A stretch of DNA of 64,000 nucleotides, from positions 1 to 64,000 of the forward strand of contig DASWIP010000012.1 in assembly GCA_036397635.1 (NCBI GenBank), written 5' to 3'. The notes below the pieces were generated by a model, which saw only the letters and a list, made by a program, of their open reading frames with translations, did no database searches and had not been told where the DNA came from. Origin of the DNA: DASWIP01 sp036397635. Lineage in GTDB: Bacteria > Actinomycetota > AC-67. This document shows, piece after piece, positions 1 to 8,613 of the stretch. Within the stretch, counting starts at the first letter, position 1; each line of letters opens with the position of its first letter. The position numbers and the translations under genes were made by a program.

Positions 1-1665
1 GCGCTCAGCCTCAACTTGCTGATGGGCTACGCCGGGCAGATCAGCTTGGGGCACGGCGCGTTCATCGGCGTTGGCGCGATCGCGATGGGGATCATCACCG
101 GCAAGCTGGGGCTGGCGTTCATCATCGGGCTTCCGGTCGCGGCGATCGCCGGCGCTGCGTTCGCGTTCCTCGTGGGGCTGCCGGCCCTGCGCATCCGCGG
201 CCTCTACCTCGCGATCTCGACCGTCGCGTTCGGCGAGGCGATGGCGCGGTTCGTGTTCCCGCTCAACGCGGTCTCCGGCGGCCAGACCGGCATCTCGGTA
301 CCGCGCCCACTCGTGGGCACGTTCGAGTTCACGCGCAACGCCGACTACCTGGCGATCATGGTCGCGGTCTTCTTGGTCGTCTGGCTGATCGACCGCAACA
401 TCGTTCGGTCGCGGCTGGGCCGTGCGATGTTCGGCATCCGCGAGGACGAGCAGGTCGCCGCGTCCTTCGGCGTCGAGGTCGCGCGAACCAAGCTGACCGC
501 GTTCGTGCTCGCCGGCGCGCTCGCCGGGATCGCCGGTGCGCTGCAAGGACCGCTGATCAGCCTGGCGCAGTCCAATGCATTCGACTTCGACGATTCGCTG
601 TTCTACGTGATGCTCGTGGTGGTGGGTGGCCTCGGTTCACGCGTGGGAATCACCATCGCCGCGTTCTTCTTCGCCGCGATCCCACGGTTGCTCGTCTCGC
701 TGCAGAAGTGGCGCGACTTCGTTGGCGCGGCGCTGCTGGTCTTCACGATCGCGCGCCACCCCGGCGGCATCGCGCAGGGTCTGCGTGAAGCACGCGAGCG
801 CAAGCGCAAGCCCGCGGAAGCTGGGGACGATGACGGGGTCGTTCCTGCGCTTCCGCGGGTCCTGGTCGATCGTCCCCGCACGCCGCTGCTGCCCGACGTG
901 CCGCTGCTCGAAGCTGAGAGCGTTTCAGTGCGCTTCGGCGGGCTGCAGGCGCTCGAAGGAGCAGGGATCAGCGTGCGGCCGGGCACGATCGCCGGCTTGA
1001 TCGGACCGAACGGCGCCGGCAAGACCACGCTGTTCAACGTGCTCTCCGGGTTCCAGCGCCCCGAGGCCGGACGAGTGCGCTTCCGCGGTGAGGACATCAC
1101 CTCTGCCGCCCCTCATGTGCGAGCAGCGCTCGGCATGGGCCGCACGTTCCAGCTGATCGGCCTCGCGCACAACTTGAGCGTCACCGAGAACTTCCTGCTC
1201 GCGCAGCACCATCTCGATCGCTACAACTCCGTGCAAGCCGTCCTGCGAACGCCGACGGCGCGGCGGGCGGAGGCCGCGCTGCTCGAGCGCGCGCGCCATG
1301 CGATCGCCGCGCTCGGGTTCGAACAACTCGCGGACGAACCAGTACGCAACCTCTCGGGAGGCCAGCAGCGGCTTGTCGAGCTGGGGTGCGCGCTGGTGAC
1401 CGGCCCCGACCTGCTGCTGCTCGACGAGCCGTCGGCCGGCCTGAGCCCGGCGATGACCGAGAGTCTCGCCGAGCGTCTGCGCTCGGTGCGCGACGAGCTC
1501 GGCTTAACGATCCTGCTGATCGAGCATCACATCCCGCTGGTAGCAGAGGTGTGCGACGAAGTGACCGTCCTGAACCTCGGCCGACCGCTCACGGCCGGAG
1601 CCACCGCCGACGTCATCGCCGATCCGGCCGTCGTGGCCGCCTACCTCGGGGAGGACGCCGCGTGA
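1..1665 (+). CDS. Branched-chain amino acid ABC transporter, permease-ATPase fusion (LivM-LivG), 5' partial
   Basis: This polypeptide joins a LivM-type inner-membrane permease to a LivG-type ATPase. The reading frame is open to base 1, and the first visible residues (SLNLLMGYAGQISLGHGAF) match the conserved early part of LivM, so roughly 50-60 N-terminal residues should lie outside the window. Counting from the TTG at base 16, about 270 residues are hydrophobic permease, followed by a charged linker and an ABC domain from about residue 295. The ABC domain has Walker A GPNGAGKT (330-337), signature LSGGQ (446-450) and Walker B LLLLDEP (466-472). The stop overlaps the livF start by four bases (GTGA). 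LivM-LivG fusions are known in Actinobacteria. The substrate could be another short amide or amino acid, because the binding protein is not in view. Confidence 0.9.
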   Translation, partial: ALSLNLLMGYAGQISLGHGAFIGVGAIAMGIITGKLGLAFIIGLPVAAIAGAAFAFLVGLPALRIRGLYLAISTVAFGEAMARFVFPLNAVSGGQTGISVPRPLVGTFEFTRNADYLAIMVAVFLVVWLIDRNIVRSRLGRAMFGIREDEQVAASFGVEVARTKLTAFVLAGALAGIAGALQGPLISLAQSNAFDFDDSLFYVMLVVVGGLGSRVGITIAAFFFAAIPRLLVSLQKWRDFVGAALLVFTIARHPGGIAQGLREARERKRKPAEAGDDDGVVPALPRVLVDRPRTPLLPDVPLLEAESVSVRFGGLQALEGAGISVRPGTIAGLIGPNGAGKTTLFNVLSGFQRPEAGRVRFRGEDITSAAPHVRAALGMGRTFQLIGLAHNLSVTENFLLAQHHLDRYNSVQAVLRTPTARRAEAALLERARHAIAALGFEQLADEPVRNLSGGQQRLVELGCALVTGPDLLLLDEPSAGLSPAMTESLAERLRSVRDELGLTILLIEHHIPLVAEVCDEVTVLNLGRPLTAGATADVIADPAVVAAYLGEDAA

Positions 1666-2462
1666 ACGATCCGGTGCTCGAGGTGAGCGACCTGCGCGCC
1701 GGCTTCGGCCACAACACCGTGTTGCACGGCGTCTCCTTCCAGGTTACGCGCGGCGAGATCGCTGCGCTCCTCGGGCTAAACGGCGCGGGCAAGACGGTCA
1801 CGCTCAAGACTATCTCGGGCCTGCTTCCGCCGTGGTCGGGTGCGGTCAAGATCGACGGCGTCGACGTTACAGCGATGGAGCCCGAGGACCGGGTGAGGGT
1901 CGGGATCGCCAGCGTGCCCCAGGGTCGCGCGGTGTTCCCGCATCTGACCGTTCAGGAGAACCTGCGCCTCGGGGGTGCGACGGTGCGCGACCGGCGTAGC
2001 TACGAGCAAGCCACCGCGCGGACGTTCGAGTGGTTCCCGCTGCTAGCCGAGCGACGCCGCCAGCTCGCCGGGACCCTCTCCGGCGGCGAGCAGGCGATGC
2101 TGGCCGTGGGGCGCGCTCTGATGTCGGGGCCGAAGCTCGTGCTGATCGATGAGCCCTCGGCCGGGCTCTCACCGCTCGCGTTGGGTGAGCTGCTCGAGAT
2201 CATCCGTCAGGTCAACGACACCGGCGTGACCGTGCTGATGGTGGAGCAGAACACCACCTTCGCGATGCGACTCGCCGACACCGTGCATGTGATGCAGAAG
2301 GGGACGATCGCGCTCTCGGCGCCGGTCTCCGGGCTGAGCGATCCGAGCGAGCTGCTCGGCCATCTTGGCGTCGGGGCGTTGATGCGCGACCGGATCCGCG
2401 CGGTGGTCGCCGCGCGCGCCGCGGCCAAGCGCGCAGCGCCCACGCCCCCCAAACGAGCCTGA
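1662..2462 (+). CDS. livF: Branched-chain amino acid ABC transporter ATPase LivF
   Basis: This is the second ATPase of the importer and pairs with the LivG domain of the preceding fusion to power uptake at the cytoplasmic membrane. The 266-residue product starts at a GTG that overlaps the previous stop (GTGA). An upstream extension in the same frame covers livG and is not credible. It has Walker A GLNGAGKT (residues 38-45, Leu where Pro or Arg is more usual), the signature LSGGEQ and Walker B LVLIDEP, followed by the SAGLSP stretch typical of LivF. The C-terminus is a basic, Ala-rich tail of about 20 residues. The next gene begins on the other strand four bases later. Confidence 0.92.
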   Translation: MNDPVLEVSDLRAGFGHNTVLHGVSFQVTRGEIAALLGLNGAGKTVTLKTISGLLPPWSGAVKIDGVDVTAMEPEDRVRVGIASVPQGRAVFPHLTVQENLRLGGATVRDRRSYEQATARTFEWFPLLAERRRQLAGTLSGGEQAMLAVGRALMSGPKLVLIDEPSAGLSPLALGELLEIIRQVNDTGVTVLMVEQNTTFAMRLADTVHVMQKGTIALSAPVSGLSDPSELLGHLGVGALMRDRIRAVVAARAAAKRAAPTPPKRA

Positions 2463-2465
2463 GGG

Positions 2466-2987
2466 TCAGGGCCTTCGGCGCTCTGCTTCACGCTTGATCA
2501 GCGCGAGCGCTTCGGAACGGATCAGGCCGCTGAACCTGCCGATGACCGTCCAGTAGGCGCGAAACAGCAGCCGCGCGCGGGCATCGGTCGCCTGGACGCG
2601 CGTCTCGGTCGAGAGCAGCGATCCGTCGCCGTCGGCCTCGACGCGCCAGCCCCACGCGATCCTGACGTAGCCCGGCTGGTCGAAGGCTTCGAAGTCCACG
2701 CCTCTGCGGACCGCCGGCCGCGGCAGCCAGGGCTTGCCCACCAGCCCGAGCACCAGCTCCTCACCGGGCGCCTCGGCCAGCCGCTCGAAGCCGAGGCGCT
2801 CGAAGCCCGCGACGGTGCTGTCGCCGCCGCCGATCATGCCCCGCGCCGCAAGCAGCGTGCGGATCACCCATGACCGGCGAAGGTCGGAAGCCAGCACGGC
2901 CGCCCAAACGCCCGCCGGGGCGGCGCGAACGTGGGCGCGGTGATGCTCGATCACGTCGTACACGGGCAGCACTTGCTCTATCAGCAC
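2466..2987 (-). CDS. SRPBCC-like protein of unknown function
   Basis: The 173-residue product has no signal peptide or membrane segment. The opening pattern (an amphipathic start, then VRAAPAGVWAAVLASD) and a late long helix (ARLLFRAYWTVIGRFSGLIR) resemble the START/SRPBCC fold that binds hydrophobic ligands, as in polyketide cyclase-like proteins. This is a fold-level impression, not a firm family call. The start is GTG. The gene is divergent from the ceramidase-like gene at 3090, so the 102-base gap must hold both promoters, though I could not pick clear -35/-10 pairs. It converges on livF with only three bases between the stops. The specific role is unknown. Confidence 0.55.
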   Translation of the reverse strand: MLIEQVLPVYDVIEHHRAHVRAAPAGVWAAVLASDLRRSWVIRTLLAARGMIGGGDSTVAGFERLGFERLAEAPGEELVLGLVGKPWLPRPAVRRGVDFEAFDQPGYVRIAWGWRVEADGDGSLLSTETRVQATDARARLLFRAYWTVIGRFSGLIRSEALALIKREAERRRP

Positions 2988-3089
2988 GTCTCATCCTATG
3001 GGGCACCGATCCGGGCGCGGCCCGCAGCAGGGATCGGGGATGCGGCCGCAGAAGATCTCGCGGTCCAACGACTTCCGGGGGGAGATCCA

Positions 3090-4922
3090 ATGGCTCGCTC
3101 ATCATCCCTGCTCCGTCCGCTGGCGCTCGTCGCCCTCATCGCCCTCGGCGCAGGCCTCACCGGCATCTCGCTCGCCGGCGAGGAACCGCCGGTCTTCAAG
3201 GCCGGGTTCGGCACGCGCGCGATCACCCCCGTCGGCGATCCTCCGGAGGAGTGGGCGCAGTTCTTCACCCCCGAGCCCACCACGGGCGTGTGGGGCGAGC
3301 CGTTCATCGACCTGGACGCCGACGGCTGCATGAGCGGACTCACCAACCACAACCTCGAGCCGATCCTGGACGCCGAGCCGCCACGGGGACAGACCCCCGA
3401 GCCCCACGTCGATCAGCCTTGGAACTCCGTCGGCGACGCGCACCGCACCGGCGCGTTCAGCGTGCGCGGGGTCACGATCGTCGGCGACCCGGACTCGACC
3501 GGGAAGTGGGACGGCCTGTGGGCCAACGCCGGCTTCGGCTCGAAATGCGCGACCGGCATGCACGACGACACCTGGGCGCGCGCGGTCGTGCTGGACTACG
3601 GCGATGAGACCGTCGCGATGGTCTCCCTCGATGTGGTCGGGTTGTTCAACATCGAGGTGCGGCGCGCGCGCGACGAGATGCGCATCCGCTACCCCGACAT
3701 GGACGTCGACGAGCTTGCGATCTCAGCGACGCACACCCACGAGGGCGTCGACACGATGGGGTACTGGGGGCAGCTCGTCTTCTCGATCGACGGCAAGTTC
3801 CCCGCGTACCAGGCCTTCATCCGCTCGCAGATCATCGATGCGGTGCACGAAGCGTGGGAGGCGCGCGAGGAGGCTCGCGTGGCCTTCGCCGTCGGCCATC
3901 AGCCGGTCGGCATCCGCGACTCGCGCCCACCCGAGGTGATCGACCCGGCCGTCCCGGCGGCGCGATTCGTCAACGCCGACGGCGATACGATCGGCACCAT
4001 CGTCAACTGGTCGAACCACCCCGAGGCGCAAGGCTCGAACAACAGCCTGATCTCATCGGACTTCCCGCACGGCGCGCGCGAGGTGCTCGAGCAGCAGTAC
4101 GGCGGCACCGCCCTCTACTTCTCCGGAGCGGTGGGCGGGTTGCAGACGCCGCTGCGCGTGGACATCCCGCCGTACGGCGGGGAGGTCTCCTGGGAACGCA
4201 CCTACCACCTGGGCGCGCTGGTGGCCGAGGCGGCGATCGACGCACTCGAGGGCGTCGAGCCCATCGCGATCGATTCGCTGCGCGTGCAGCGACGGCCGTG
4301 GTTCATGGACATGGACAACAACGTGCTGCGCGCGCTGAACGCGACCGGCATCTTCGACATCCCCAGCTACGCCGGCGGCGAGTCGTGGGGACCGGCGTCC
4401 GAGCATCGCGACGGCATCTACACGGCTGGTGTGGGCCCGCAGGTACAGACCGAGATGGTCTCGGTCGAGTTCGGTCCCGCGGTGTTCCTCACCGTGCCCG
4501 GCGAGCTGTCGCCCGAGCTGGTGCTCGGCGGCTACGGCCGCCCCGACTGTCCCGACACCGGCAGGCCGTACGAGCCGACCATCGGCTCGTCGTTCGAGCA
4601 GCCCTTCCGCTTCATCCTCGGCCTAGGCCAGGACGAGCTCGGCTACATCATCCCCGGCTACGACTTCTGGATCACGTCGGTGCCCGAGCAGCGAGACGAC
4701 GGCCGCGGCGCCGTGCCGCTCGGCGGCCTCGAGGTCGAGCACTGCGACGAGGGGCACTACGAGGAGACCGTCTCGGGATCCAGTGTGTTCGCGCCGTGGA
4801 TCGCCTGCGTGGCCAAGGAGCTGGCCGGCAAGGACCCATGGACCGACGCGCCCGAGAACGCCGCGTGCGCCTACGAGAACATGCACACCCCGCCCTACGG
4901 GATCGACCCCACAGGCGGGTAG
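3090..4922 (+). CDS. Secreted neutral/alkaline ceramidase-like protein
   Basis: The 610-residue exported protein starts at the ATG at 3090, placed by a strong GGGGGGAG six to eight bases upstream. Residues 1-29 form a signal peptide ending ISLAG. The mature protein opens with AGFGTRAITP and contains SATHTHEGVD (His215, His217), both typical of the neutral/alkaline ceramidase N-terminal domain, a zinc-dependent amidase fold. The usual catalytic segment GDVSP appears here as SGAVGGLQTP (345-354), without the nucleophilic Ser. The reaction is therefore uncertain, and it may hydrolyse another amide or be inactive. There is no obvious C-terminal anchor. It stands alone and is followed by a long hairpin at 4972. 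Confidence 0.65.
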   Translation: MARSSSLLRPLALVALIALGAGLTGISLAGEEPPVFKAGFGTRAITPVGDPPEEWAQFFTPEPTTGVWGEPFIDLDADGCMSGLTNHNLEPILDAEPPRGQTPEPHVDQPWNSVGDAHRTGAFSVRGVTIVGDPDSTGKWDGLWANAGFGSKCATGMHDDTWARAVVLDYGDETVAMVSLDVVGLFNIEVRRARDEMRIRYPDMDVDELAISATHTHEGVDTMGYWGQLVFSIDGKFPAYQAFIRSQIIDAVHEAWEAREEARVAFAVGHQPVGIRDSRPPEVIDPAVPAARFVNADGDTIGTIVNWSNHPEAQGSNNSLISSDFPHGAREVLEQQYGGTALYFSGAVGGLQTPLRVDIPPYGGEVSWERTYHLGALVAEAAIDALEGVEPIAIDSLRVQRRPWFMDMDNNVLRALNATGIFDIPSYAGGESWGPASEHRDGIYTAGVGPQVQTEMVSVEFGPAVFLTVPGELSPELVLGGYGRPDCPDTGRPYEPTIGSSFEQPFRFILGLGQDELGYIIPGYDFWITSVPEQRDDGRGAVPLGGLEVEHCDEGHYEETVSGSSVFAPWIACVAKELAGKDPWTDAPENAACAYENMHTPPYGIDPTGG

Positions 4923-4971
4923 GGTCGCGGCCGCGACCCGCTGAACCCCGGCGGGTGGAGATGTGGGTCTG

Positions 4972-5015
4972 GGAGTGTGTGCGTGTGCTGTCCGAGCGAC
5001 ACACGCACACACTCC
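4972..5015. repeat. GT/AC inverted repeat, copy 1 (possible bidirectional terminator)
   Basis: The arm GGAGTGTGTGCGTGTG (4972-4987) is the perfect reverse complement of 5000-5015, giving a 16-bp stem with a 12-base loop. It lies between the convergent stops of the ceramidase-like gene (4922) and the membrane-protein gene (5081). The same core arms, GTGTGCGTGTG and CACACGCACAC, recur at 27040 and 35755. There is no T-tract, so if it ends transcription it does so as a hairpin alone. Confidence 0.75.
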
Positions 5016-5080
5016 TGAGCAGGACATCCATCCCTCGGAGGATGCGACGGAACGGGAGGAACGGCCTGAACGTCGCCCGG

Positions 5081-5683
5081 TCAGTCGACGGTGACGACGC
5101 GCTCGGTCACACGCATCAGGCCGTACATCTGGATCACCAGCAGGATCACGGCGACGAACGCGACGAACAGCACGGTCGCGATCGCCCCTGTGAGGTCGCT
5201 CCCGGCGAAGGTCACCACGAGCAACGGGATCGTGGCGACGAAGATGGTGAAGGCGACGTAGAAGCGTCGCCGGTTCGCGGCAGCAGTGACGAGCTTCGGC
5301 CTCGTCAGATGCTGTCCCACATCCACGACGATCCCGCACAGGGTCCAAACCATGATCACGTCACCGATCAACACCAAGAGACCCAGCGGCAACACGATCG
5401 CACCGGCCCCGACCGTGAACAGCTCGACGAGCAGCAACAGCGCGGCGAGGCCGAGGAGGATCTTGGCATGCATGCGCACCATCACCGCCGCCCGATGCAG
5501 CGGCAGGAGGGCGGACGCCACCTGATAGAAGAGCCAGTAGCCGATCACGTCGGGCACGAGGTCGAATGTTCGCTCAGCCCCGACGCGGATGTCGACCATC
5601 GTGAACACGAAGGCGATCGCTGCTCGACCGAACGCCTGCGCATACGCTGCTCGATGCTCGAGCTCGGCATCAAGGACCGCCAC
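5081..5683 (-). CDS. Integral membrane protein of unknown function
   Basis: The 200-residue protein has a short soluble N-terminus and four or five hydrophobic segments, the clearest at about residues 66-84, 85-105, 130-148 and 158-180. I recognise no family motif. The start is a GTG two bases after the folD stop, preceded by GGGG at the right distance; the frame stays open far upstream, but that part is only antisense to folD's frame. It is the last gene of the purN-purH-folD operon and ends before the hairpin at 4972. Its role in or near one-carbon metabolism cannot be read from the sequence. Confidence 0.75.
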   Translation of the reverse strand: MAVLDAELEHRAAYAQAFGRAAIAFVFTMVDIRVGAERTFDLVPDVIGYWLFYQVASALLPLHRAAVMVRMHAKILLGLAALLLLVELFTVGAGAIVLPLGLLVLIGDVIMVWTLCGIVVDVGQHLTRPKLVTAAANRRRFYVAFTIFVATIPLLVVTFAGSDLTGAIATVLFVAFVAVILLVIQMYGLMRVTERVVTVD

Positions 5684-5685
5684 GG

Positions 5686-6537
5686 CTAGACCCCGGCCGC
5701 GCGCGCGACGTTGACCATCAGCATCGCGACGGTCATCGGTCCGACGCCACCGGGGACCGGCGTGATCGCGCCGGCGATCTCCGAGACCGCGTGGAAGTCC
5801 ACGTCGCCGACCGTGCGGCCGTCGGAGAGCTTGTTCGTGCCGCAATCGATCACGACCGCGCCGGGCTTCACCATGTCCGCGGTCACGGACCCGGCGGACC
5901 CGGCGGCGGCGACGATGATGTCGGCTCGCCTCGTGTGCTCGCCGATGTCCTTGGTGCCGGTGTGGCACAGGGTGACGGTCGCATTGAGTCCGGGCGCCTT
6001 GAGCGACAGCAGGATCGACAACGGACGCCCCAACAGCAGCGACCGGCCGATAACCACGACATGGCGGCCTTCGACCGGGATCTGACTGCGCTCGAGCAGC
6101 TCCACGACACCCAGCGGCGTCGCCGGGACGAAGTTCGGGCGTCCCACGGCGAGCAGCCCCTGGCTCATCGGATTGAGCCCGTCGACGTCCTTGGCCGGAT
6201 CGATGGCGGCCACAACCTCGAACGGATCGGCGGGACACTCCTTCGGCAGCGGCAGTTGCACCAGGATGCCGTGGATCAGTGGATCCTGGTTCATGTCACG
6301 GATGGTCAGCAGGATGGTTGCTTCATCGACGTCGGCAGGAAGCCGGCGATCGAACCACGCCATACCCGCTGCCTCCGCGGCCTTGTTCTTCATGCCGACG
6401 TACTGCTCGGACGCAGGATCGTCACCGATCAGCAGGTCGACGAACCCGGGTGTGATGCCCGAAGCGGCGACCCGCTCCGCGATCTCGGCCCTGACCTGCG
6501 CCGCGATCGCCTTCCCGTCGATGATCCGCGCCGCCAT
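5686..6537 (-). CDS. folD: Bifunctional methylene-THF dehydrogenase / methenyl-THF cyclohydrolase
   Basis: FolD interconverts 5,10-methylene-THF, methenyl-THF and 10-formyl-THF with NADP, supplying the formyl donor used by PurN and PurH just upstream in the same operon. The 283-residue length is normal. The catalytic Tyr-Lys pair is Tyr46/Lys50 in EQYVGMK. VQLPLP, KDVDGL, the nucleotide-binding VIGRSLLLGRP and the C-terminal TPVPGGVGPMT are all present. The start ATG lies 10 bases after the purH stop, so the two are surely co-transcribed. Confidence 0.97.
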   Translation of the reverse strand: MAARIIDGKAIAAQVRAEIAERVAASGITPGFVDLLIGDDPASEQYVGMKNKAAEAAGMAWFDRRLPADVDEATILLTIRDMNQDPLIHGILVQLPLPKECPADPFEVVAAIDPAKDVDGLNPMSQGLLAVGRPNFVPATPLGVVELLERSQIPVEGRHVVVIGRSLLLGRPLSILLSLKAPGLNATVTLCHTGTKDIGEHTRRADIIVAAAGSAGSVTADMVKPGAVVIDCGTNKLSDGRTVGDVDFHAVSEIAGAITPVPGGVGPMTVAMLMVNVARAAGV

Positions 6538-6547
6538 GCTCGCTCCC

Positions 6548-8086
6548 CTATCCGTGGCGGAAATGCCGTGTGCCGGTGAACACCATCGGGATCCCGTGCT
6601 CGTTCGCTGCCGCGATCACCTCATCGTCGCGCACCGAGCCCCCCGGCTGGATCACCGCGGCCGCGCCCGCGGTCGCGACCGCATCCAGCCCGTCGCGGAA
6701 GGGGAAGAACGCGTCGGAGGCGGCGACCGCGCCTTTGGCGCGGTCGCCGGCCTTGCGCCCGGCGATGTCGGCGGCATCGACGCGGGACACCTGTCCCGCG
6801 CCGATGCCCACCGTCGCGCCCTCACGCGCGAGCACGATCGCGTTGGACCTGACGTGCTTGCACGCGCACCACGCGAACAGCAGGTCCGCCCACTGATCCT
6901 CGGTCGGCTGCACGTCGGTCACCACGCGCATGCCGTTCTGAAGATCGGGCGCGTCGTCGGGGTCCTGGATCAGGAACCCACCGGCGATCCTTCGGTACGC
7001 GCGCTCACGACCCGGCGTCCCGTTGAGCCGCAACAGCCGCAGGTTCTTCTTCCCGCGCAGCACACCCAGCGCAGCATCGTCGAAGCCCGGCGCGACGATG
7101 CACTCGGTGAAGATCTCCGCCATCGCGCGCGCGGCCGCCTCGGTCACCGGCCGGTTGAACGCGACGACGCTGCCGAACGCCGACAGCCGGTCGCAGACGA
7201 GCGCGCGCTCGTACGCATCGGCCTCATCGGCCCCGATCGCGAGCCCGCAGGGGACTGCGTGCTTGATGATCGCGCACGCGGGCTCGTCGAAGTCGAACGC
7301 CGCAGCCAGCGCCGCGTCCAGATCGACGTAGTTGTTATAGGACAGCTCCTTGCCGTGGAGCTGCTCGGCCCGCGCGAGCGAACCGGTCGCGGCGTCGGCG
7401 TCCAGGTACAACGCGCCGCGCTGGTGCGGGTTCTCGCCGTACCGCAGCATGGTCGCGCGCTCGAGCGCCAAGGACACCCGCTCGGGGAAGTCGACGTCCC
7501 GATGCATCCACGCCGCGATGGCCGCGTCGTAGGAGGCGGTGTGCGCGAATGCCTCGGACGCCAGCGACCGTCGCGTTTCCGCCGACAGCCCCTTCTTCTC
7601 CCCGATCTCCGCGAGCAGCTCGTCGTACCGCCCGGGATTCACTACGATCGCCACGCCGGTGTGGTTCTTCGCCGCCGCGCGTACCAGCGTCGGCCCGCCG
7701 ATGTCGATCTCCTCGATCACCTCGGGCCACGGCTTGTCCGCCGCGACCGCCTCGCGGAACGGATAGAGGTTGCAGATCACCAGGTCGATCGGATCGATCC
7801 CATGCTCGTTGAGCGTGGCCATATGCTCGGGGATGTCGCGGTTCGCGAGTATCCCGCCGTGGATGCGCGGATGCAGTGTCTTGACCCGCCCGTCGAGCAT
7901 CTCGGGGAAGCCCGTGACATCCTCGACCGGTGTCACGTCGACGCCTGCTTCGGCGATCACCTTCGCGGTCGAGCCGGTCGCGATGATGCGCGCGCCCATG
8001 CCCGCCAGATCGCGGCAGAACGCCGCAAGACCGGCCTTGTTCGACGTGGAGGCCAGAACGGTTCGGATCGTGATCACGTCGCTCAT
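6548..8086 (-). CDS. purH: Bifunctional AICAR transformylase / IMP cyclohydrolase
   Basis: PurH catalyses the last two steps to IMP: formylation of AICAR with 10-formyl-THF, then ring closure. The 512-residue length is typical. The N-terminal MGS-like cyclohydrolase domain shows STSNKAGL, ATGSTAKV and GRVKTLHPRIHGGIL. The transformylase part shows SYNNYVDLDAA and the Lys-His pair of the active site in IIKHAVPCG, where Asn is usual in place of Val. The C-terminal GSVRDDEVI and the final HFRHG are as expected. It sits between a cyclic-nucleotide-binding gene (40 bases upstream) and folD. Confidence 0.97.
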   Translation of the reverse strand: MSDVITIRTVLASTSNKAGLAAFCRDLAGMGARIIATGSTAKVIAEAGVDVTPVEDVTGFPEMLDGRVKTLHPRIHGGILANRDIPEHMATLNEHGIDPIDLVICNLYPFREAVAADKPWPEVIEEIDIGGPTLVRAAAKNHTGVAIVVNPGRYDELLAEIGEKKGLSAETRRSLASEAFAHTASYDAAIAAWMHRDVDFPERVSLALERATMLRYGENPHQRGALYLDADAATGSLARAEQLHGKELSYNNYVDLDAALAAAFDFDEPACAIIKHAVPCGLAIGADEADAYERALVCDRLSAFGSVVAFNRPVTEAAARAMAEIFTECIVAPGFDDAALGVLRGKKNLRLLRLNGTPGRERAYRRIAGGFLIQDPDDAPDLQNGMRVVTDVQPTEDQWADLLFAWCACKHVRSNAIVLAREGATVGIGAGQVSRVDAADIAGRKAGDRAKGAVAASDAFFPFRDGLDAVATAGAAAVIQPGGSVRDDEVIAAANEHGIPMVFTGTRHFRHG

Positions 8087-8126
8087 GGAGGGGTAGCGTA
8101 CCCGATGGTCCCCGGCCTCCGGATGG

Positions 8127-8552
8127 TCAGCTCTGCAGGTCGCGCAGGCGCTGCGACATGCCTTCGAGCAGCATCCGCTCGAGGCCCTTGTTGCGCTCGA
8201 GCATCGGCCGGAACGCCCACGACAAGACGGTCAGCGTCCGTAGATCAGAGGCCACCACGACGTCGGCGGTCCGGGGCTTGTTGTCGAGCAACCCCATCTC
8301 GCCGAAGTACTCGCCGGCGCCCAGCCGGGCGACGGCCTTGTCGTCGATGACGACGTCGACGCTGCCGGAGAGGATCAGGTGGAACCCCACGCCCATGTCT
8401 CCGCGCTTCATGATCACGGTGCCCTCAGCGTGGGTCACTTCCACGCCGTCGGCGACCAGCGCGTCGATGTCCTTGTCGCTGAGCCGCTGAAGCGACGGCA
8501 TCGCTCGGAGCGCGTCGTGCAGACCGCCCTTGGCTGCCTTCCTCCGCAACAT
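8127..8552 (-). CDS. Small cyclic-nucleotide-binding-domain protein
   Basis: The 141-residue protein is essentially one cNMP-binding beta-barrel after a basic N-terminus. The phosphate-binding cassette is FGEMGLLDNKPRTA (83-96) with the usual Glu and with Arg94 for the phosphate. There is no DNA-binding helix-turn-helix, so it is not a CRP-type activator. The ATG at 8552 is chosen because GGGGGGGG precedes it by about seven bases; an ATG 27 bases further upstream has no comparable site. It lies between purN and purH, an odd place for a ligand sensor, and may act on another protein or on membranes. The ligand (cAMP, cGMP or other) is not deducible. Confidence 0.82.
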   Translation of the reverse strand: MLRRKAAKGGLHDALRAMPSLQRLSDKDIDALVADGVEVTHAEGTVIMKRGDMGVGFHLILSGSVDVVIDDKAVARLGAGEYFGEMGLLDNKPRTADVVVASDLRTLTVLSWAFRPMLERNKGLERMLLEGMSQRLRDLQS

Positions 8553-8613
8553 CGTGACCCCCCCCTTCGCTGCGGCCATCACCGTAGCGCGCGTCCCGGG
8601 AAGATGAAAGGCG

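Noticed and set aside
3854..5689. Plus-strand reading frame of 611 codons overlapping the ceramidase-like gene
   Set aside because: Out of frame with a better gene and Arg-rich, and it runs through the hairpin at 4972.
6173..8350. Plus-strand reading frame of 725 codons
   Set aside because: Antisense to folD, purH and the cNMP-binding gene; the composition is His/Arg-rich without any domain.
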